A stretch of 64,000 nt of DNA from Anaerolineae bacterium. Lineage in GTDB: Bacteria > Chloroflexota > Anaerolineae > 4572-78 > J111. Both the position numbers and the translations under genes were made by a program. Each line of letters opens with the position of its first letter. Within the stretch, counting starts at the first letter, position 1. The DNA is taken from NCBI GenBank assembly GCA_022071955.1, contig JAJVIM010000022.1, positions 290,253 to 354,252 of the forward strand, read 5' to 3'. The notes below the pieces were generated by a model, which was not told the DNA's origin, made no database searches, and saw only the letters and a list, made by a program, of their open reading frames with translations. Below, in pieces: positions 35,043-43,222 of the stretch.

Positions 35043-35074
35043 AAAAAACCCCGTCGGCACCGGCGGGGTTTTTT
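35043..35074 (+). terminator. Intrinsic terminator after the 56-residue gene
   Basis: A CCCCGTCGG / CCGGCGGGG stem is flanked by A6 on the left and T6 on the right, 20 bases after the stop. Confidence 0.9.
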
Positions 35075-35145
35075 GGTGTGTAACAACAACGCGCCCAATT
35101 GATGTGACAGAAAAAGAGTTTTGTCAAAATAAGAAAAAAGTCAGT

Positions 35146-35174
35146 TTGACTTTAGAGGTCAACATGGGTAATAA
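35146..35174 (+). promoter_or_regulatory. Promoter of the PPNWG-repeat secreted protein gene
   Basis: TTGACT and TAATAA boxes with a 17-base spacer. The leader to the ATG at 35351 is unusually long. Confidence 0.55.
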
Positions 35175-35350
35175 TAGGAGTAAGTTAGGCAAAAGTTTGA
35201 TTGGTCCTGTTCTTTTTAATTTGATGAGGTAGCAGGTATTATGCGTTTTGGAGGTAATAAAACCCGGACCGTTTCACAATTTGGTTTGGGTTTTTGTTAT
35301 TTCAGTGCGGAGGGCAATTCATCGATCTTTTTGAGAAAAGGAGAGGTTAA

Positions 35351-35680
35351 ATGAGGACGATTTCTGTTGTTCTTTTTGCTTTAATGTTGGCTGTAATGCT
35401 GATGGGCCTGACGGTGGCCAGCACCCAGGCTGCACCGCCGGCCGATGGTCCTAACTGGGGTCAAATGGATCGGGCGTATCCGCCTAACTGGGGATCTCCG
35501 GACCGGGCGTATCCGCCTAACTGGGGCTATCCCGCCCGGGCGTATCCGCCCAACTGGGGTTACCCGCGTTATTATCACACCCAGACCTATCGCAGCAACT
35601 GCTGTGTCACCTATCGCTGTTATAACTCGGGCTACAATTGCTGCGGTCCCCGGTACACGTACAATTATAGATACTGGTAG
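35351..35680 (+). CDS. Small secreted protein with PPNWG repeats and Cys/Tyr-rich tail
   Basis: The 109-residue protein has a clear signal peptide ('VVLFALMLAVMLMGLTVAS', likely cut after 'TQA'). Then come four near-identical units built on 'RAYPPNWGYP' (the unit is 10 residues, coded by 30-base DNA repeats), and a tail rich in Tyr, Cys and Arg ('NCCVTYRCYNSGYNCCG'). It has six cysteines in three close groups, so disulfide cross-linking outside the cell is plausible. The family is not recognised. A strong AAAAGGAGAGG ribosome site, its own promoter and a perfect terminator suggest it is made in quantity. A sheath, matrix or filament surface role is conceivable but unproved. Confidence 0.75.
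   Translation: MRTISVVLFALMLAVMLMGLTVASTQAAPPADGPNWGQMDRAYPPNWGSPDRAYPPNWGYPARAYPPNWGYPRYYHTQTYRSNCCVTYRCYNSGYNCCGPRYTYNYRYW
35453..35573 (+). repeat. Tandem 30-bp coding repeats (PPNWG units)
   Basis: Units of the type 'CGGGCGTATCCGCCYAACTG' recur at 30-base intervals inside the secreted protein gene, coding for RAYPPNWG. The third and fourth copies are almost the same at DNA level, which suggests recent duplication. Confidence 0.85.
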
Positions 35681-35708
35681 TCGGCAGTTAGCCCTTCCGC
35701 CATACATA

Positions 35709-35735
35709 AAAAGACGAGGCCGAGCCTCGTCTTTT
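35709..35735. terminator. Bidirectional intrinsic terminator
   Basis: A perfect AAAAGACGAGGC / GCCTCGTCTTTT stem with a CGA loop lies between two convergent genes. A- and T-tracts on both sides let it work on both strands. Confidence 0.9.
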
Positions 35736-35739
35736 ACTT

Positions 35740-36741
35740 TTATTCCTCGTTGTCCTGCTGGCGTTTAATTCTATCCAGCGCCGCCTTTAAGCCGGTGGCG
35801 GTTGCTCTGCGTTTGGCCGGCTTGTTGTCCCGACCAGATTTGGGCTTATCCGATGATTTATGTTTTCGGCCATCGGGCAGAATGGCGTCGTCGAGGCTTT
35901 TCACCCCGCCGAGTTGCTCACCGGTAACATTTGCGCCATCCAGGTTGCTTTCTTTCAACGTTGCCAGGCTCAAATTAGCTTCGCGCAAATCCGCGCCGCG
36001 CAGATTAGCGCCACTCAGGTTGGCGTGAGACAAATCAGCCCGCGTCAATGTGGCCTCGTGGAGGTCGGCGCCGCTCAAATCGGCCTCGCTGAAATCCACT
36101 CCGCGCAAGTCCAGCCCACTCAGATCGGTTTCACTCAGCGTGGCCCCGCTGAGATTGACCAGACTCAGGCGCACTCCCCGGAGAACAGCCCCGGACAGGG
36201 TACTGCCGGCCAAATTACTCTGGCTCAAATTGGCGTTGGACAGATTGGCCCCGGTCAGATTAGCCAGTTCCAGCCGGGCGGCGTGCAGGTTGGCAAAATC
36301 CAGGCTGGCGTTGATCAGGTTGGCCTCGGTCAGGTCGGCGTCGAGCAGCGCCGCCTGAGTCAGCCGGCAGTTTTCAAGGTTGGCCCAGCGCAGCGATGCT
36401 TCCCGCAGGTTGGCTTCCGTCAGGTCAGCGCCAACCAGGCTGATGGTATCTAACTGCGCGCCTTTGAGGTTAACGCCGCTCAAACTGGCCTCATCCAGCT
36501 TGACACCGTGCCAGCGGACGCCACTGACTTTCGCCTCGCTCAAATCGGCCCCGCTCAAATCCGCGCCGATCAAATTGGCCCGGCGCAAATCCGCGCCGAC
36601 AAATTTGGCCTCACGCAGATTGGTCCCCCGAAAATCAACGCCCTGTAAATCCGCGCCGGAAAAGTCGGTGCCGGACAGGTCTGGCACTTCGCTCTGGCGG
36701 CGCGCATTTTGGATGAACTCAACAACGTCACTGGTATTCAT
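35740..36741 (-). CDS. Pentapeptide-repeat protein
   Basis: The 333-residue protein starts 'MNTSDVVEFIQNARRQSE' and then has more than forty consecutive pentapeptide units of the A(D/N)Lxx type from about residue 23 to about 285 ('LSGADLSEA', 'LTGANLSNA'). Units of this kind form a right-handed square beta-helix. A basic tail ('KHKSSDKPKSGRDNKPAKRR') ends in 'LDRIKRQQDNEE'. Pentapeptide proteins include gyrase protectors of the Qnr/MfpA kind as well as many structural or unknown ones; nothing here proves gyrase binding. The Lys-rich tail may bind nucleic acid or membrane. A GTG at 36756 would add five residues. Confidence 0.88.
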   Translation of the reverse strand: MNTSDVVEFIQNARRQSEVPDLSGTDFSGADLQGVDFRGTNLREAKFVGADLRRANLIGADLSGADLSEAKVSGVRWHGVKLDEASLSGVNLKGAQLDTISLVGADLTEANLREASLRWANLENCRLTQAALLDADLTEANLINASLDFANLHAARLELANLTGANLSNANLSQSNLAGSTLSGAVLRGVRLSLVNLSGATLSETDLSGLDLRGVDFSEADLSGADLHEATLTRADLSHANLSGANLRGADLREANLSLATLKESNLDGANVTGEQLGGVKSLDDAILPDGRKHKSSDKPKSGRDNKPAKRRATATGLKAALDRIKRQQDNEE

Positions 36742-36812
36742 TGCTTTGCCCGGCACAAATGATTATGGTAACTCCATTATGCCACAAGAGCGCAGGCAGC
36801 ACAAGACAAAGT

Positions 36813-38306
36813 TTACTCAATCCAGTTGAGCAGCCGTTCGTTGACGCCGTTGTACGCCAGCGGGAGCCGCGCCTGCACTTCGGCGGGGAGGAGCGGCCGC
36901 GGGTTGGAGCCATCCGCGTTCATCACCCAGATTTCCCAGCGCCCGCTCCGGTCGGTGAGAAACGCGAGTTGCTGCCCGTCCGGCGACCAGGCCGGGGCGG
37001 CGCTGTTGTACTGCGGGTCGGCCAGAATGGGCGGTTTGGTTAGCCGCCGGCGCTCACCGGAGCGCAGATCGAAGGTGTAAATTTCCCAGTGATCGTGCTG
37101 TTTGTAGGTGATGGCCAGCATGGTACCATCCGGCGAAAAGACCGCCTGCCGGTCGCGCAGATCGGTGGTGAGCGGCTGCTGCTGGCGGCCAGACACATCA
37201 AACTGCATCAGTCCTTTTTCGCCGCTGTAAACCACCCGCCCCGGTTGTTGCGGGTCCCAGGTGGGGCTGTAGGAATAGGTGTCCGAGGGCAAATCCTCAA
37301 ACCGGCCGCTGGCCACATCGATTTGCCGTAAAAACCAGTGCAGGTCTTCGTAGCGGACAAAACAGATGCGCAGCCGCGTGCCGTTTAGCCCCGTACTGAG
37401 AATTTTTATATTTTCCGGCAGCCGGATTTTCTCACCCGGCTCAAAGTAGCGACAACGCGGCTGCGGGTCGCGGATGCCGCCGTACTGAAACGAAATCACA
37501 ATTTGCCGGCCGTCCGGCGACCACGTGGGCGATTTGGGCTGGCGGATATCGCCAACCACCACCCGCTCGTCGCGGCCATCCACGCCGATGGTGAACAGCG
37601 CGCCAAACTCGGCCCCGTCCCAGCGGGTAAACGCCACCTGCCGGCCATCCGGCGAAACCACCGGGTCGATGACGCCGCCGGCCAGCCGCCGTAAATCACT
37701 GCCGTCAAAATTAACGCTGTACAGCTCGCCGCCGGAACTGGTGGCAAAAATAAGCCGTCCCGCCGCTGGTGGCTGCTCGTCCGCCGGTTTTGTCGCCGCG
37801 GCTGCGGGTTGCGCGTCGCTGTGAGCAGTTGGCACGCCGGCGACGCTGCCGCTGACCAGCCGGGAATAATCTGCCCCGGCGGAAAGCCAGCCGGGCCGGC
37901 CGGCCAGATCAACCTGCCACCAACTGCCGCTGCTATCGACGCCGGTCACGGCGAAAATATCGCCGGCGCGGGCGGTTTTGATGACGGCGTAATTAATGCC
38001 CGGCCCTTCGCGCACGTTGAGCGCCGTTGAAACCACCTCGACCTGAACCTGCGCGGCCGGCATGGTCGAGAGGGCGCTGGCGGCAGAAGTGGCCGCGGCG
38101 TCAACGTTGATTACGCCAACCGGGGTGGTCGTGGGCGTGGGGCTGGGCGGCGGGATGGGCGTGGCCGTCGCCGTCGGGGGGACCTGCGACACGCGCGGCG
38201 TGGCGGTTTTATCGAGTGGCACAATGGTAGCGGTCGGCGCGCCCCCGCCAAAAGCGCAGCCGGTTAACAAAAACAGGATGGATACAATGGTCGAAAATCG
38301 AATCAT
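36813..38306 (-). CDS. Lipoprotein with SH3b domain and TolB-like beta-propeller
   Basis: The 497-residue protein has a lipoprotein signal with lipobox 'FLLTGC' (Cys17), a Thr/Pro-rich linker, and an SH3b domain at about residues 88-145 ('ALNVREGPGINYAVI', 'WWQVDLAGRPGWL'). From about residue 180 there are five or six TolB/PD40-type propeller repeats with the motif 'SPDGRQ' ('DPVVSPDGRQVAFTRW', 'SPTWSPDGRQIVISF', 'APAWSPDGQQLAFL'). It probably binds cell wall or another envelope partner from the outside. It is not part of a Tol-Pal operon. It is expressed alone, before a repeat-rich intergenic stretch. Confidence 0.88.
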   Translation of the reverse strand: MIRFSTIVSILFLLTGCAFGGGAPTATIVPLDKTATPRVSQVPPTATATPIPPPSPTPTTTPVGVINVDAAATSAASALSTMPAAQVQVEVVSTALNVREGPGINYAVIKTARAGDIFAVTGVDSSGSWWQVDLAGRPGWLSAGADYSRLVSGSVAGVPTAHSDAQPAAAATKPADEQPPAAGRLIFATSSGGELYSVNFDGSDLRRLAGGVIDPVVSPDGRQVAFTRWDGAEFGALFTIGVDGRDERVVVGDIRQPKSPTWSPDGRQIVISFQYGGIRDPQPRCRYFEPGEKIRLPENIKILSTGLNGTRLRICFVRYEDLHWFLRQIDVASGRFEDLPSDTYSYSPTWDPQQPGRVVYSGEKGLMQFDVSGRQQQPLTTDLRDRQAVFSPDGTMLAITYKQHDHWEIYTFDLRSGERRRLTKPPILADPQYNSAAPAWSPDGQQLAFLTDRSGRWEIWVMNADGSNPRPLLPAEVQARLPLAYNGVNERLLNWIE

Positions 38307-38539
38307 AATTATCTCAGTTCATTGGGATTTCAGGGGCAGTGTAAAACGTGATTCGGTTAGTGTCTCTAGTTTTTCGCCACAAATTTTCTTACGACGTGTT
38401 ACGTGTTGCGTGTTGCGTAAGAACGCACCATAAACGGAACACGCAATACACGCAATACACGCAAGCCGGCAAATGGCAAAGAATTTGTGACGCTATCCGA
38501 TTCGTAAATCGTAAATCTAAAATCCAAAATCGTGAATCG
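38307..38539. other. Intergenic region filled by short tandem repeats
   Basis: Between the MacB-type gene stop (38540) and the lipoprotein start. It holds two GCGTGTT/AACACGC arrays in opposite orientation (38393-38418 and 38437-38464) and an ATTCGTAAATC-type array (38499-38541). Confidence 0.7.
38393..38464. repeat. Inverted GCGTGTT / AACACGC arrays
   Basis: The left array (38393-38418) is GTGTTGC/GTGTTAC units; the right array (38437-38464) has ACACGCAAT units in reverse sense. They can pair. Confidence 0.85.
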
Positions 38540-38541
38540 TC
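38499..38541. repeat. GTAAATC/AAAATCC heptamer array reaching the MacB-type stop
   Basis: ATTCGTA, AATCGTA, AATCTAA, AATCCAA and AATCGTG units end at the stop codon of the permease gene. Confidence 0.85.
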
Positions 38542-39811
38542 ACTCATACCGCAGCGCGTCGATGGGTTTGAGCCGGGCGGCGCGGGTGGCCGGGTACACG
38601 CCAAAAAACAGGCCGATGGCCGCGGCAAAGCTGGTGGCCAGCAGCACCGAATCGAGCGTGACCACGGTTTTGCCCATATTGGGGATGAGCGCCGGCAGCC
38701 CCAGCGACACGGCGTAGCCCAGCCCAATCCCCAAAAAACCGCCAAACAGCGACAGCACCATCGCTTCGACAATGAATTGCAGCAGGATGTCTCGGCGGCG
38801 CGCGCCCACCGCTTTGCGAATGCCAATTTCGCGGGTGCGTTCCGTCACCGAGACCAGCATAATGTTCATAATCCCGATGCCACCCACCAGCAACGATACG
38901 CCGGCAATCGAGCCGAGAAACGCCGTTAGCCCGGCGGTGATGGTGGCCCCAAATTGCAGCAACTGCGCCTGCGACGTAATGGTAAAATCATCGGTTTCGT
39001 CAAAAACCAGTCGATGGCGCTCGCGCATCAACGCGGTCAGGTCGGTAGTGATGGCCTCCATTTTACCCTGATCCACCGCCTGCATAAAAATCGCCGACAC
39101 AACCAGGCTGCCCCGATGCGAGCCGGCCTTGCCCAGCCGAGTTTGGGCGGTGCTGATGGGAATAAGCACGGTGTTGTCTTCGTTGGCGCCAAAACCGGTT
39201 TGCCCTTTTTCTTCCAGCACGCCGATAATTTCAAACGGCACGCCGCCCAGCCGGATGGTCTCGCCGATGGGGTACTCGTATGGCTCAAACAGCTCGTCAA
39301 CCACGGTTTGGCCGACCACCGCTACCCGCGCCCGCCGCTCAACCTGCTCCGCGCTGATAAACTGCCCCAACACGGCGCGGGCGTTGCGCACGGTTTCATA
39401 TTCCGGGGTGACGCCGGAGATGTCGCTGTTGAGTTGATTTTGGCCGCGCACAACCGGTGCGCCGGTGTTGACGCTGTATTCCGGGGCCACGGCCACCACG
39501 TTGGCCACATTAAGCGGGTCGGCGATGGCGGCGGCATCGGCCATGGTCAGCGGTTCGGGCGGGCGCTGGCGCACACTCTGGCTGGCCGCCGACTGCGGCT
39601 CAAAAATATTGAAGCGGCCCGACTGAATCCAGAGCACGTTGGTGCCCAGGCTGTTGAAACTTTCGTTGAGCTGCTCCCGAAAGCCGTTGCCAATGGAAAT
39701 CAGGGCGATAACCGCGCCCACGCCGATGATGATGCCCAGCATCGTTAGCAGCGTGCGCAGTTTGTTGCTGGTGAGCGCCCGCAGAGCAATGATAGTGCTT
39801 TCCCAGATCAT
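38540..39811 (-). CDS. MacB/FtsX-type ABC transporter permease
   Basis: The 423-residue permease has the MacB layout without a fused ATPase: a first helix after 'ALTSNKLRTLLTMLGIIIG', a large outer domain (about residues 45-285, 'VVAVAPEYSVNTGAPV'), then three helices with the FtsX segment 'ERTREIGIRKAVGARRRDILLQF' near residue 335. Such permeases work by pulling on an outer adaptor to expel peptides, lipoproteins or drugs. The ATPase gene ends three bases upstream and the MacA-like adaptor precedes it, so this is a complete MacA-ATPase-permease operon. The cargo is unknown. Confidence 0.9.
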   Translation of the reverse strand: MIWESTIIALRALTSNKLRTLLTMLGIIIGVGAVIALISIGNGFREQLNESFNSLGTNVLWIQSGRFNIFEPQSAASQSVRQRPPEPLTMADAAAIADPLNVANVVAVAPEYSVNTGAPVVRGQNQLNSDISGVTPEYETVRNARAVLGQFISAEQVERRARVAVVGQTVVDELFEPYEYPIGETIRLGGVPFEIIGVLEEKGQTGFGANEDNTVLIPISTAQTRLGKAGSHRGSLVVSAIFMQAVDQGKMEAITTDLTALMRERHRLVFDETDDFTITSQAQLLQFGATITAGLTAFLGSIAGVSLLVGGIGIMNIMLVSVTERTREIGIRKAVGARRRDILLQFIVEAMVLSLFGGFLGIGLGYAVSLGLPALIPNMGKTVVTLDSVLLATSFAAAIGLFFGVYPATRAARLKPIDALRYE

Positions 39812-39814
39812 CGG

Positions 39815-40546
39815 CTACGCTCCCGTCCAGGCCGGGGTCAGCGCCCGCCGAAACTGGCTCACCGGCTCATCGCTCACAACCACGCCATCGGCCAGACGGA
39901 TCACCCGCCGGGTGTGTTCGGCGATGTCCGGCTCGTGGGTGACAAAAATGACGGTGATGCCCCGCTCGCCGTTGAGCCGCTGAAAAATGGCCATCACTTC
40001 CTCGCTGGATTTTGAGTCGAGGTTGCCGGTCGGTTCGTCGGCCAAAATGATGGCCGGTTCCGTTACCAGCGCGCGGGCGATGGCTACCCGCTGCTGCTGC
40101 CCGCCGGACAGCTCGTTGGGTTTGTGCGAACTGCGCTCGCCCAGCCCCACGGCGGTGAGCGCAGCCGCCGCCCGGCGACGCCGCTCGCGCCGGCCGACGC
40201 CGCTGTAAACCAGCGGCAGTTCCACGTTAGCCAGGGCGCTGGTGCGCGGCAACAGGTTAAAATTTTGAAACACAAAGCCGATACGCTTGCCCCGGATTTG
40301 GGCCAGCCGGTTGTCGTCGAGCTGGCCAACATTGACCTCTTCGAGCAGATAATCGCCGCTGGTCGGCAGGTCTAGGCAGCCAAGAATATTCATCAGCGTG
40401 GATTTGCCGGAGCCGGACGGCCCCATAATGGACACCAGTTCGCCGCGCCGGATCTCCAGCGACGCGCCGCGCAGGGCGTGAACCAGCACCTCGCCCATCT
40501 GGTAGGTTTTGGTGAGTTCGGTTGTTTTGATAACGGTCTCGTTCAT
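39815..40546 (-). CDS. MacB/LolD-type ABC transporter ATPase
   Basis: The 243-residue ATPase has Walker A 'GPSGSGKST', Q-loop 'FVFQNFNLLPRTSALANVE', signature 'LSGGQQQRVAIARAL', Walker B 'IILADEPTGNLD' and switch His in 'VIFVTHEPDI'. The 'NLLPRTSALANVELPLVYSG' segment is typical of the MacB/LolD/FtsE subfamily. I prefer the ATG at 40546; an upstream in-frame start at 40570 adds eight residues. It powers the permease encoded three bases downstream. Confidence 0.93.
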   Translation of the reverse strand: MNETVIKTTELTKTYQMGEVLVHALRGASLEIRRGELVSIMGPSGSGKSTLMNILGCLDLPTSGDYLLEEVNVGQLDDNRLAQIRGKRIGFVFQNFNLLPRTSALANVELPLVYSGVGRRERRRRAAAALTAVGLGERSSHKPNELSGGQQQRVAIARALVTEPAIILADEPTGNLDSKSSEEVMAIFQRLNGERGITVIFVTHEPDIAEHTRRVIRLADGVVVSDEPVSQFRRALTPAWTGA

Positions 40547-40609
40547 AGTTACACAGGCAACGCGCGGCACGGCGGGGCAAAACGCCGCCGCGCCGGCAAC
40601 TTATTTTGA

Positions 40610-42007
40610 TTACAGGTTGGGGCTGCCGGGCAGGCCCGGCTCGGTGCGGATAACAACGCGGTCACCGGCAGCCAGGCCGGATTTCACCTGAGTCACGTCG
40701 CCGTAGCGCAGGCCCAACTCCACCTCAACCCGGACCGGGTTGCCGGTTTCATCGAGCTTTTCCACAAACACGGTCGATTTGTCCTCGCCGCGCTCAATCT
40801 GGATGGCCCGGTTGGCCACCACCACCGCATCCTCCATCCGGTCAGTTTCGATGGCAGCGGTAGCGGTCATCCCCGGCAGCAGCGCCAAATTTTCGCCGCG
40901 CAGGGTAATCACCACCTCAAACGTGACAATCCCGCTGGAGTCGTTTTTGTTGGGGCTGGGCGAAATATCGGTCACTTCGCCCTTGAGTTCCTCATCCGGG
41001 AAGGCATCGAGCGTAACGGCCACCGGCTGCCCAATTTGAATACGGCTGATGTCGATTTCATCAACCTGCACTTTGAGCAGATAGGCGGTGGTATCGGCAA
41101 CGACCATCGCCGGCGCGTCGGCTTCGTTGAACACCCGCTCGCCGGGTTCAATGCTAACCTCCAGCACCACCCCCTGCGTGGGCGCGGTCAGCACCGCATC
41201 GCGTAAATCAGCGCGCTTTTGCTGCAAACTGAGGCGGGCTTTGTCAACCCCGGCCTGCTGGCTGGCGACATCGGCGGCGGCGGGACCGGCCAACAAATCG
41301 GCCAGCACGGCTTCGGCGCTGGCAATGTTGGCCCGAGCCTCGGCAATATCGGCTGGGGTGGGGTCTTTGACAGCCAGGTTGTAATTGGCCGTGGCGATTT
41401 CAAAATTGAGCGTGGCCTCCTGCAAGGCATCGGCCTGGGGCATCGCCCCTACATCGCCGCGATAGGCCACCTGGTCGTAATCCCACTGCGCCTTTTTCAG
41501 CTCAACCTTTTTCAGGCTGAGTTCGGCTTCGGCTTTGGCCACGTCATCCGGGTCCGGCCCGTCGAGCAGGTCGGCCAGTTTGAGCCGGGCGCTGGTCACT
41601 TTGGCCTGCGCTTCGGCAACTTTCTCGGCCAGGGTCGGCTCGAACAACTTTTGCAAATTGGCCTCCTGCTGGGCCAGATCGATTTCGGCCTGCCGGATGT
41701 CGTATTCCAGGTTGTCGGTGCGCAGCCGGGCCAGCACCGCGCCCTGCGCCACCAGTTGGCCGCGCTTCACCGGCACCTCATCAACCACGCCGCCGGTTTC
41801 AAACTTCATTTCAACTTCGGCGCGGGGTTCAATCTGGCCGGTGGCGCTGACCGTATCCACCAGCGAATCAAGTTTGGCTTCAACAATTTCGATGTTGGGG
41901 TCATCGGCGACGGTTTTTGGCTCGGTGGGGGTGAGGTACAGATAGCTGCCCACGCTGCCGCCAATTACGGCGGTCAGAATGAGGACAATGATGATCGCTC
42001 GTTTCAT
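40610..42007 (-). CDS. MacA/HlyD-type membrane fusion adaptor protein
   Basis: The 465-residue adaptor starts with one membrane anchor ('IIIVLILTAVIGGSVGSYLY'). It has a barrel-sandwich half near residue 60 ('ATGQIEPRAEVEMKF'), a long coiled-coil hairpin (about 95-270) with duplicated segments ('LADLLDGPDPDDVAKAEAEL' and 'LADLLAGPAAADVASQQAG'), the second lipoyl half, then beta-barrel and MP domains ('GEVTDISPSPNKNDSSGI'). The ATG at 42007 follows a GGGAG site; longer frames upstream overlap the small gene at 42010. It would form the outer part of the pump with the two downstream genes. Confidence 0.9.
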   Translation of the reverse strand: MKRAIIIVLILTAVIGGSVGSYLYLTPTEPKTVADDPNIEIVEAKLDSLVDTVSATGQIEPRAEVEMKFETGGVVDEVPVKRGQLVAQGAVLARLRTDNLEYDIRQAEIDLAQQEANLQKLFEPTLAEKVAEAQAKVTSARLKLADLLDGPDPDDVAKAEAELSLKKVELKKAQWDYDQVAYRGDVGAMPQADALQEATLNFEIATANYNLAVKDPTPADIAEARANIASAEAVLADLLAGPAAADVASQQAGVDKARLSLQQKRADLRDAVLTAPTQGVVLEVSIEPGERVFNEADAPAMVVADTTAYLLKVQVDEIDISRIQIGQPVAVTLDAFPDEELKGEVTDISPSPNKNDSSGIVTFEVVITLRGENLALLPGMTATAAIETDRMEDAVVVANRAIQIERGEDKSTVFVEKLDETGNPVRVEVELGLRYGDVTQVKSGLAAGDRVVIRTEPGLPGSPNL

Positions 42008-42009
42008 AC

Positions 42010-42165
42010 TTACTCCCGGTTCATCAGGCGGAGCAGCCATTCTTTGAGTTTGGCTGGCTGCCGCGCCTGTTGCGCCTGCAAAGCCAGCCGCTCGCGGTCG
42101 GCTTCGGCCTGCAAATCTTTGCAATGTTGGTTTTGAACTTCGTGAAATTCCGGCAAATTGAACAT
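42010..42165 (-). CDS. 51-residue charged protein leading the MacA-type operon
   Basis: A short protein, 'MFNLPEFHEVQNQHCKDLQ' followed by a Glu/Arg/Gln-rich helix and ending 'KLKEWLLRLMNRE'. A very good GGGAGGG ribosome site lies five bases before its ATG, and its stop is two bases before the adaptor start, so it is cotranslated with the export operon. The frame does not overlap another gene. It is probably a soluble helical protein; the family is not recognised. It may be a small partner of the pump or only a leader for translation coupling. Confidence 0.7.
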   Translation of the reverse strand: MFNLPEFHEVQNQHCKDLQAEADRERLALQAQQARQPAKLKEWLLRLMNRE

Positions 42166-42184
42166 ATTTCCCTCCCTTAAAAAT

Positions 42185-42208
42185 AGGCGAATCTGCGAGT
42201 CAGCGAAT
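42185..42208. repeat. Short CGAATCTG/CGAGTCAG octamer array
   Basis: Three degenerate octamer units lie just before the 28-bp palindrome at 42209. Confidence 0.65.
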
Positions 42209-42236
42209 GTAGGGGCGGTTCGCGAACCGCCCCTAC
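42209..42236. repeat. Perfect 28-bp palindrome
   Basis: GTAGGGGCGGTTCG and its exact reverse complement, with no loop. It lies upstream of the small-gene/MacA operon, directly after an octamer/heptamer array (42185-42208). Similar TAGGGGC palindromes are common repeats in other filamentous bacteria. Confidence 0.85.
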
Positions 42237-42297
42237 CCAATTTTCACCATTGGTCAGGTTGCGGTTGTCGCCCGGTGATGTAGCCGTAAATTGAAAA

Positions 42298-42349
42298 AGG
42301 AGTCAAAAAGCACAGCTTTTTGTTCCGGAAGCAAAGCTTTCGGACTCCT
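42298..42349 (-). terminator. Three-stem terminator-like structure after the Yip1 gene
   Basis: An outer AGGAGT/ACTCCT stem encloses two hairpins: CCGGAAGC/GCTTTCGG (one G-U pair) and AAAAAGC/GCTTTTT. On the minus strand the outer stem is followed by TTTTT. It lies 60 bases after the Yip1 stop. Confidence 0.6.
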
Positions 42350-42410
42350 GAACCCATTTTTTGGCGCGCAACTTCGCCCCAATTCTGTACGGACTGCGGC
42401 GGGGAAAGTT

Positions 42411-43169
42411 TTAGCCGCCAAAAGCCCTGGCCAAAAATGACGGCGCAACCGCCAGCGCCAGCACCAACGCGGCGTAAAGCAGCGTCAGCGCCAGCGATTT
42501 GCCCCGGCCAAATTTGGCGGCCACGGCCACGCCCAGCACCACCAGCAACAGATGCCACAACCAAAACAGATCGACACGGGCCAGCAACGGCACCAGCGGA
42601 TTTTTGGCGTCGGCCATTTGGTCGCCGCTGGCTACCAGCATGGCCAGTCCGGGATATTGAATCGCGCCGCGGGTGATCAGCGTCAGCGCGGCCTGCACCA
42701 GCAAGCCAATCGCCAGCGGAATGCGGCTCCATGTACTCACGGCAAACATATCGCCAAAGCTCAGATCATCGCCGCCGGCCAGCATCGCCCCAAAATAGAA
42801 GTAGACGGTTTGGGCCAGCATGCCGATGACCAGAGCGATGCCGCCAAAACCCAGGCCCGTGCCCAGCAAAAATGGCAGCGACAGCGTAAACTGCATCGCC
42901 TCGCGGGCGGCCGCGGCCTGCTCTTTGGGCATGGTTGCCAGTTGGCTTTCGGCCTGGGCGCGGGCGGTTTCCAGCAGATAGGGCGTTTGCACTGCCGTGG
43001 CAATGGCAAATGCTATCAAAAAAAGCAGTAGCGGCAAGCCCCAGCGCCAGCGACTCTGGCGGGCCAGCACCTGGCCAAATGTGGTTAACGGCTTATCGAT
43101 GATACCTAACAGGTTTTGCCACATCGGTGGCAGTGGTTGGCCCGGCACGGAGCCAAGCGAGGTGGTCAT
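42411..43169 (-). CDS. Yip1-domain membrane protein
   Basis: The 252-residue membrane protein has a soluble N-terminus ('WQNLLGIIDKPLTTFGQV', typical of bacterial Yip1-family starts) and five helices, near residues 47-65, 100-125, 145-165, 205-225 and 230-248. The function of bacterial members is poorly known. It may be a membrane-organising or secretion-related protein. The next gene upstream (DUF5808) ends 53 bases before, so the two may share a transcript. Confidence 0.8.
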   Translation of the reverse strand: MTTSLGSVPGQPLPPMWQNLLGIIDKPLTTFGQVLARQSRWRWGLPLLLFLIAFAIATAVQTPYLLETARAQAESQLATMPKEQAAAAREAMQFTLSLPFLLGTGLGFGGIALVIGMLAQTVYFYFGAMLAGGDDLSFGDMFAVSTWSRIPLAIGLLVQAALTLITRGAIQYPGLAMLVASGDQMADAKNPLVPLLARVDLFWLWHLLLVVLGVAVAAKFGRGKSLALTLLYAALVLALAVAPSFLARAFGG

Positions 43170-43222
43170 TTTATCTCTCCCAAATAGTGTTGGTTACAAC
43201 CATTAATGTATGATGAGGCGTT

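Larger units (their letters stand above)
35024..35350. other. Intergenic region: terminator, then promoter and leader of secreted protein gene
   Basis: This 327-base stretch contains the terminator at 35043-35074 and a promoter at 35146-35174, followed by a leader of about 170 bases. The leader has an AT-rich middle and a GAGAAAAGGAGAGG ribosome site before the ATG at 35351. The long leader could hold post-transcriptional control, but no known riboswitch was recognised. Confidence 0.5.

Noticed and set aside
42298..42349. tRNA-like cloverleaf
   Set aside because: Only three short stems within 52 bases, no anticodon arm and no conserved tRNA bases; a terminator-like role fits better because of the T-run.
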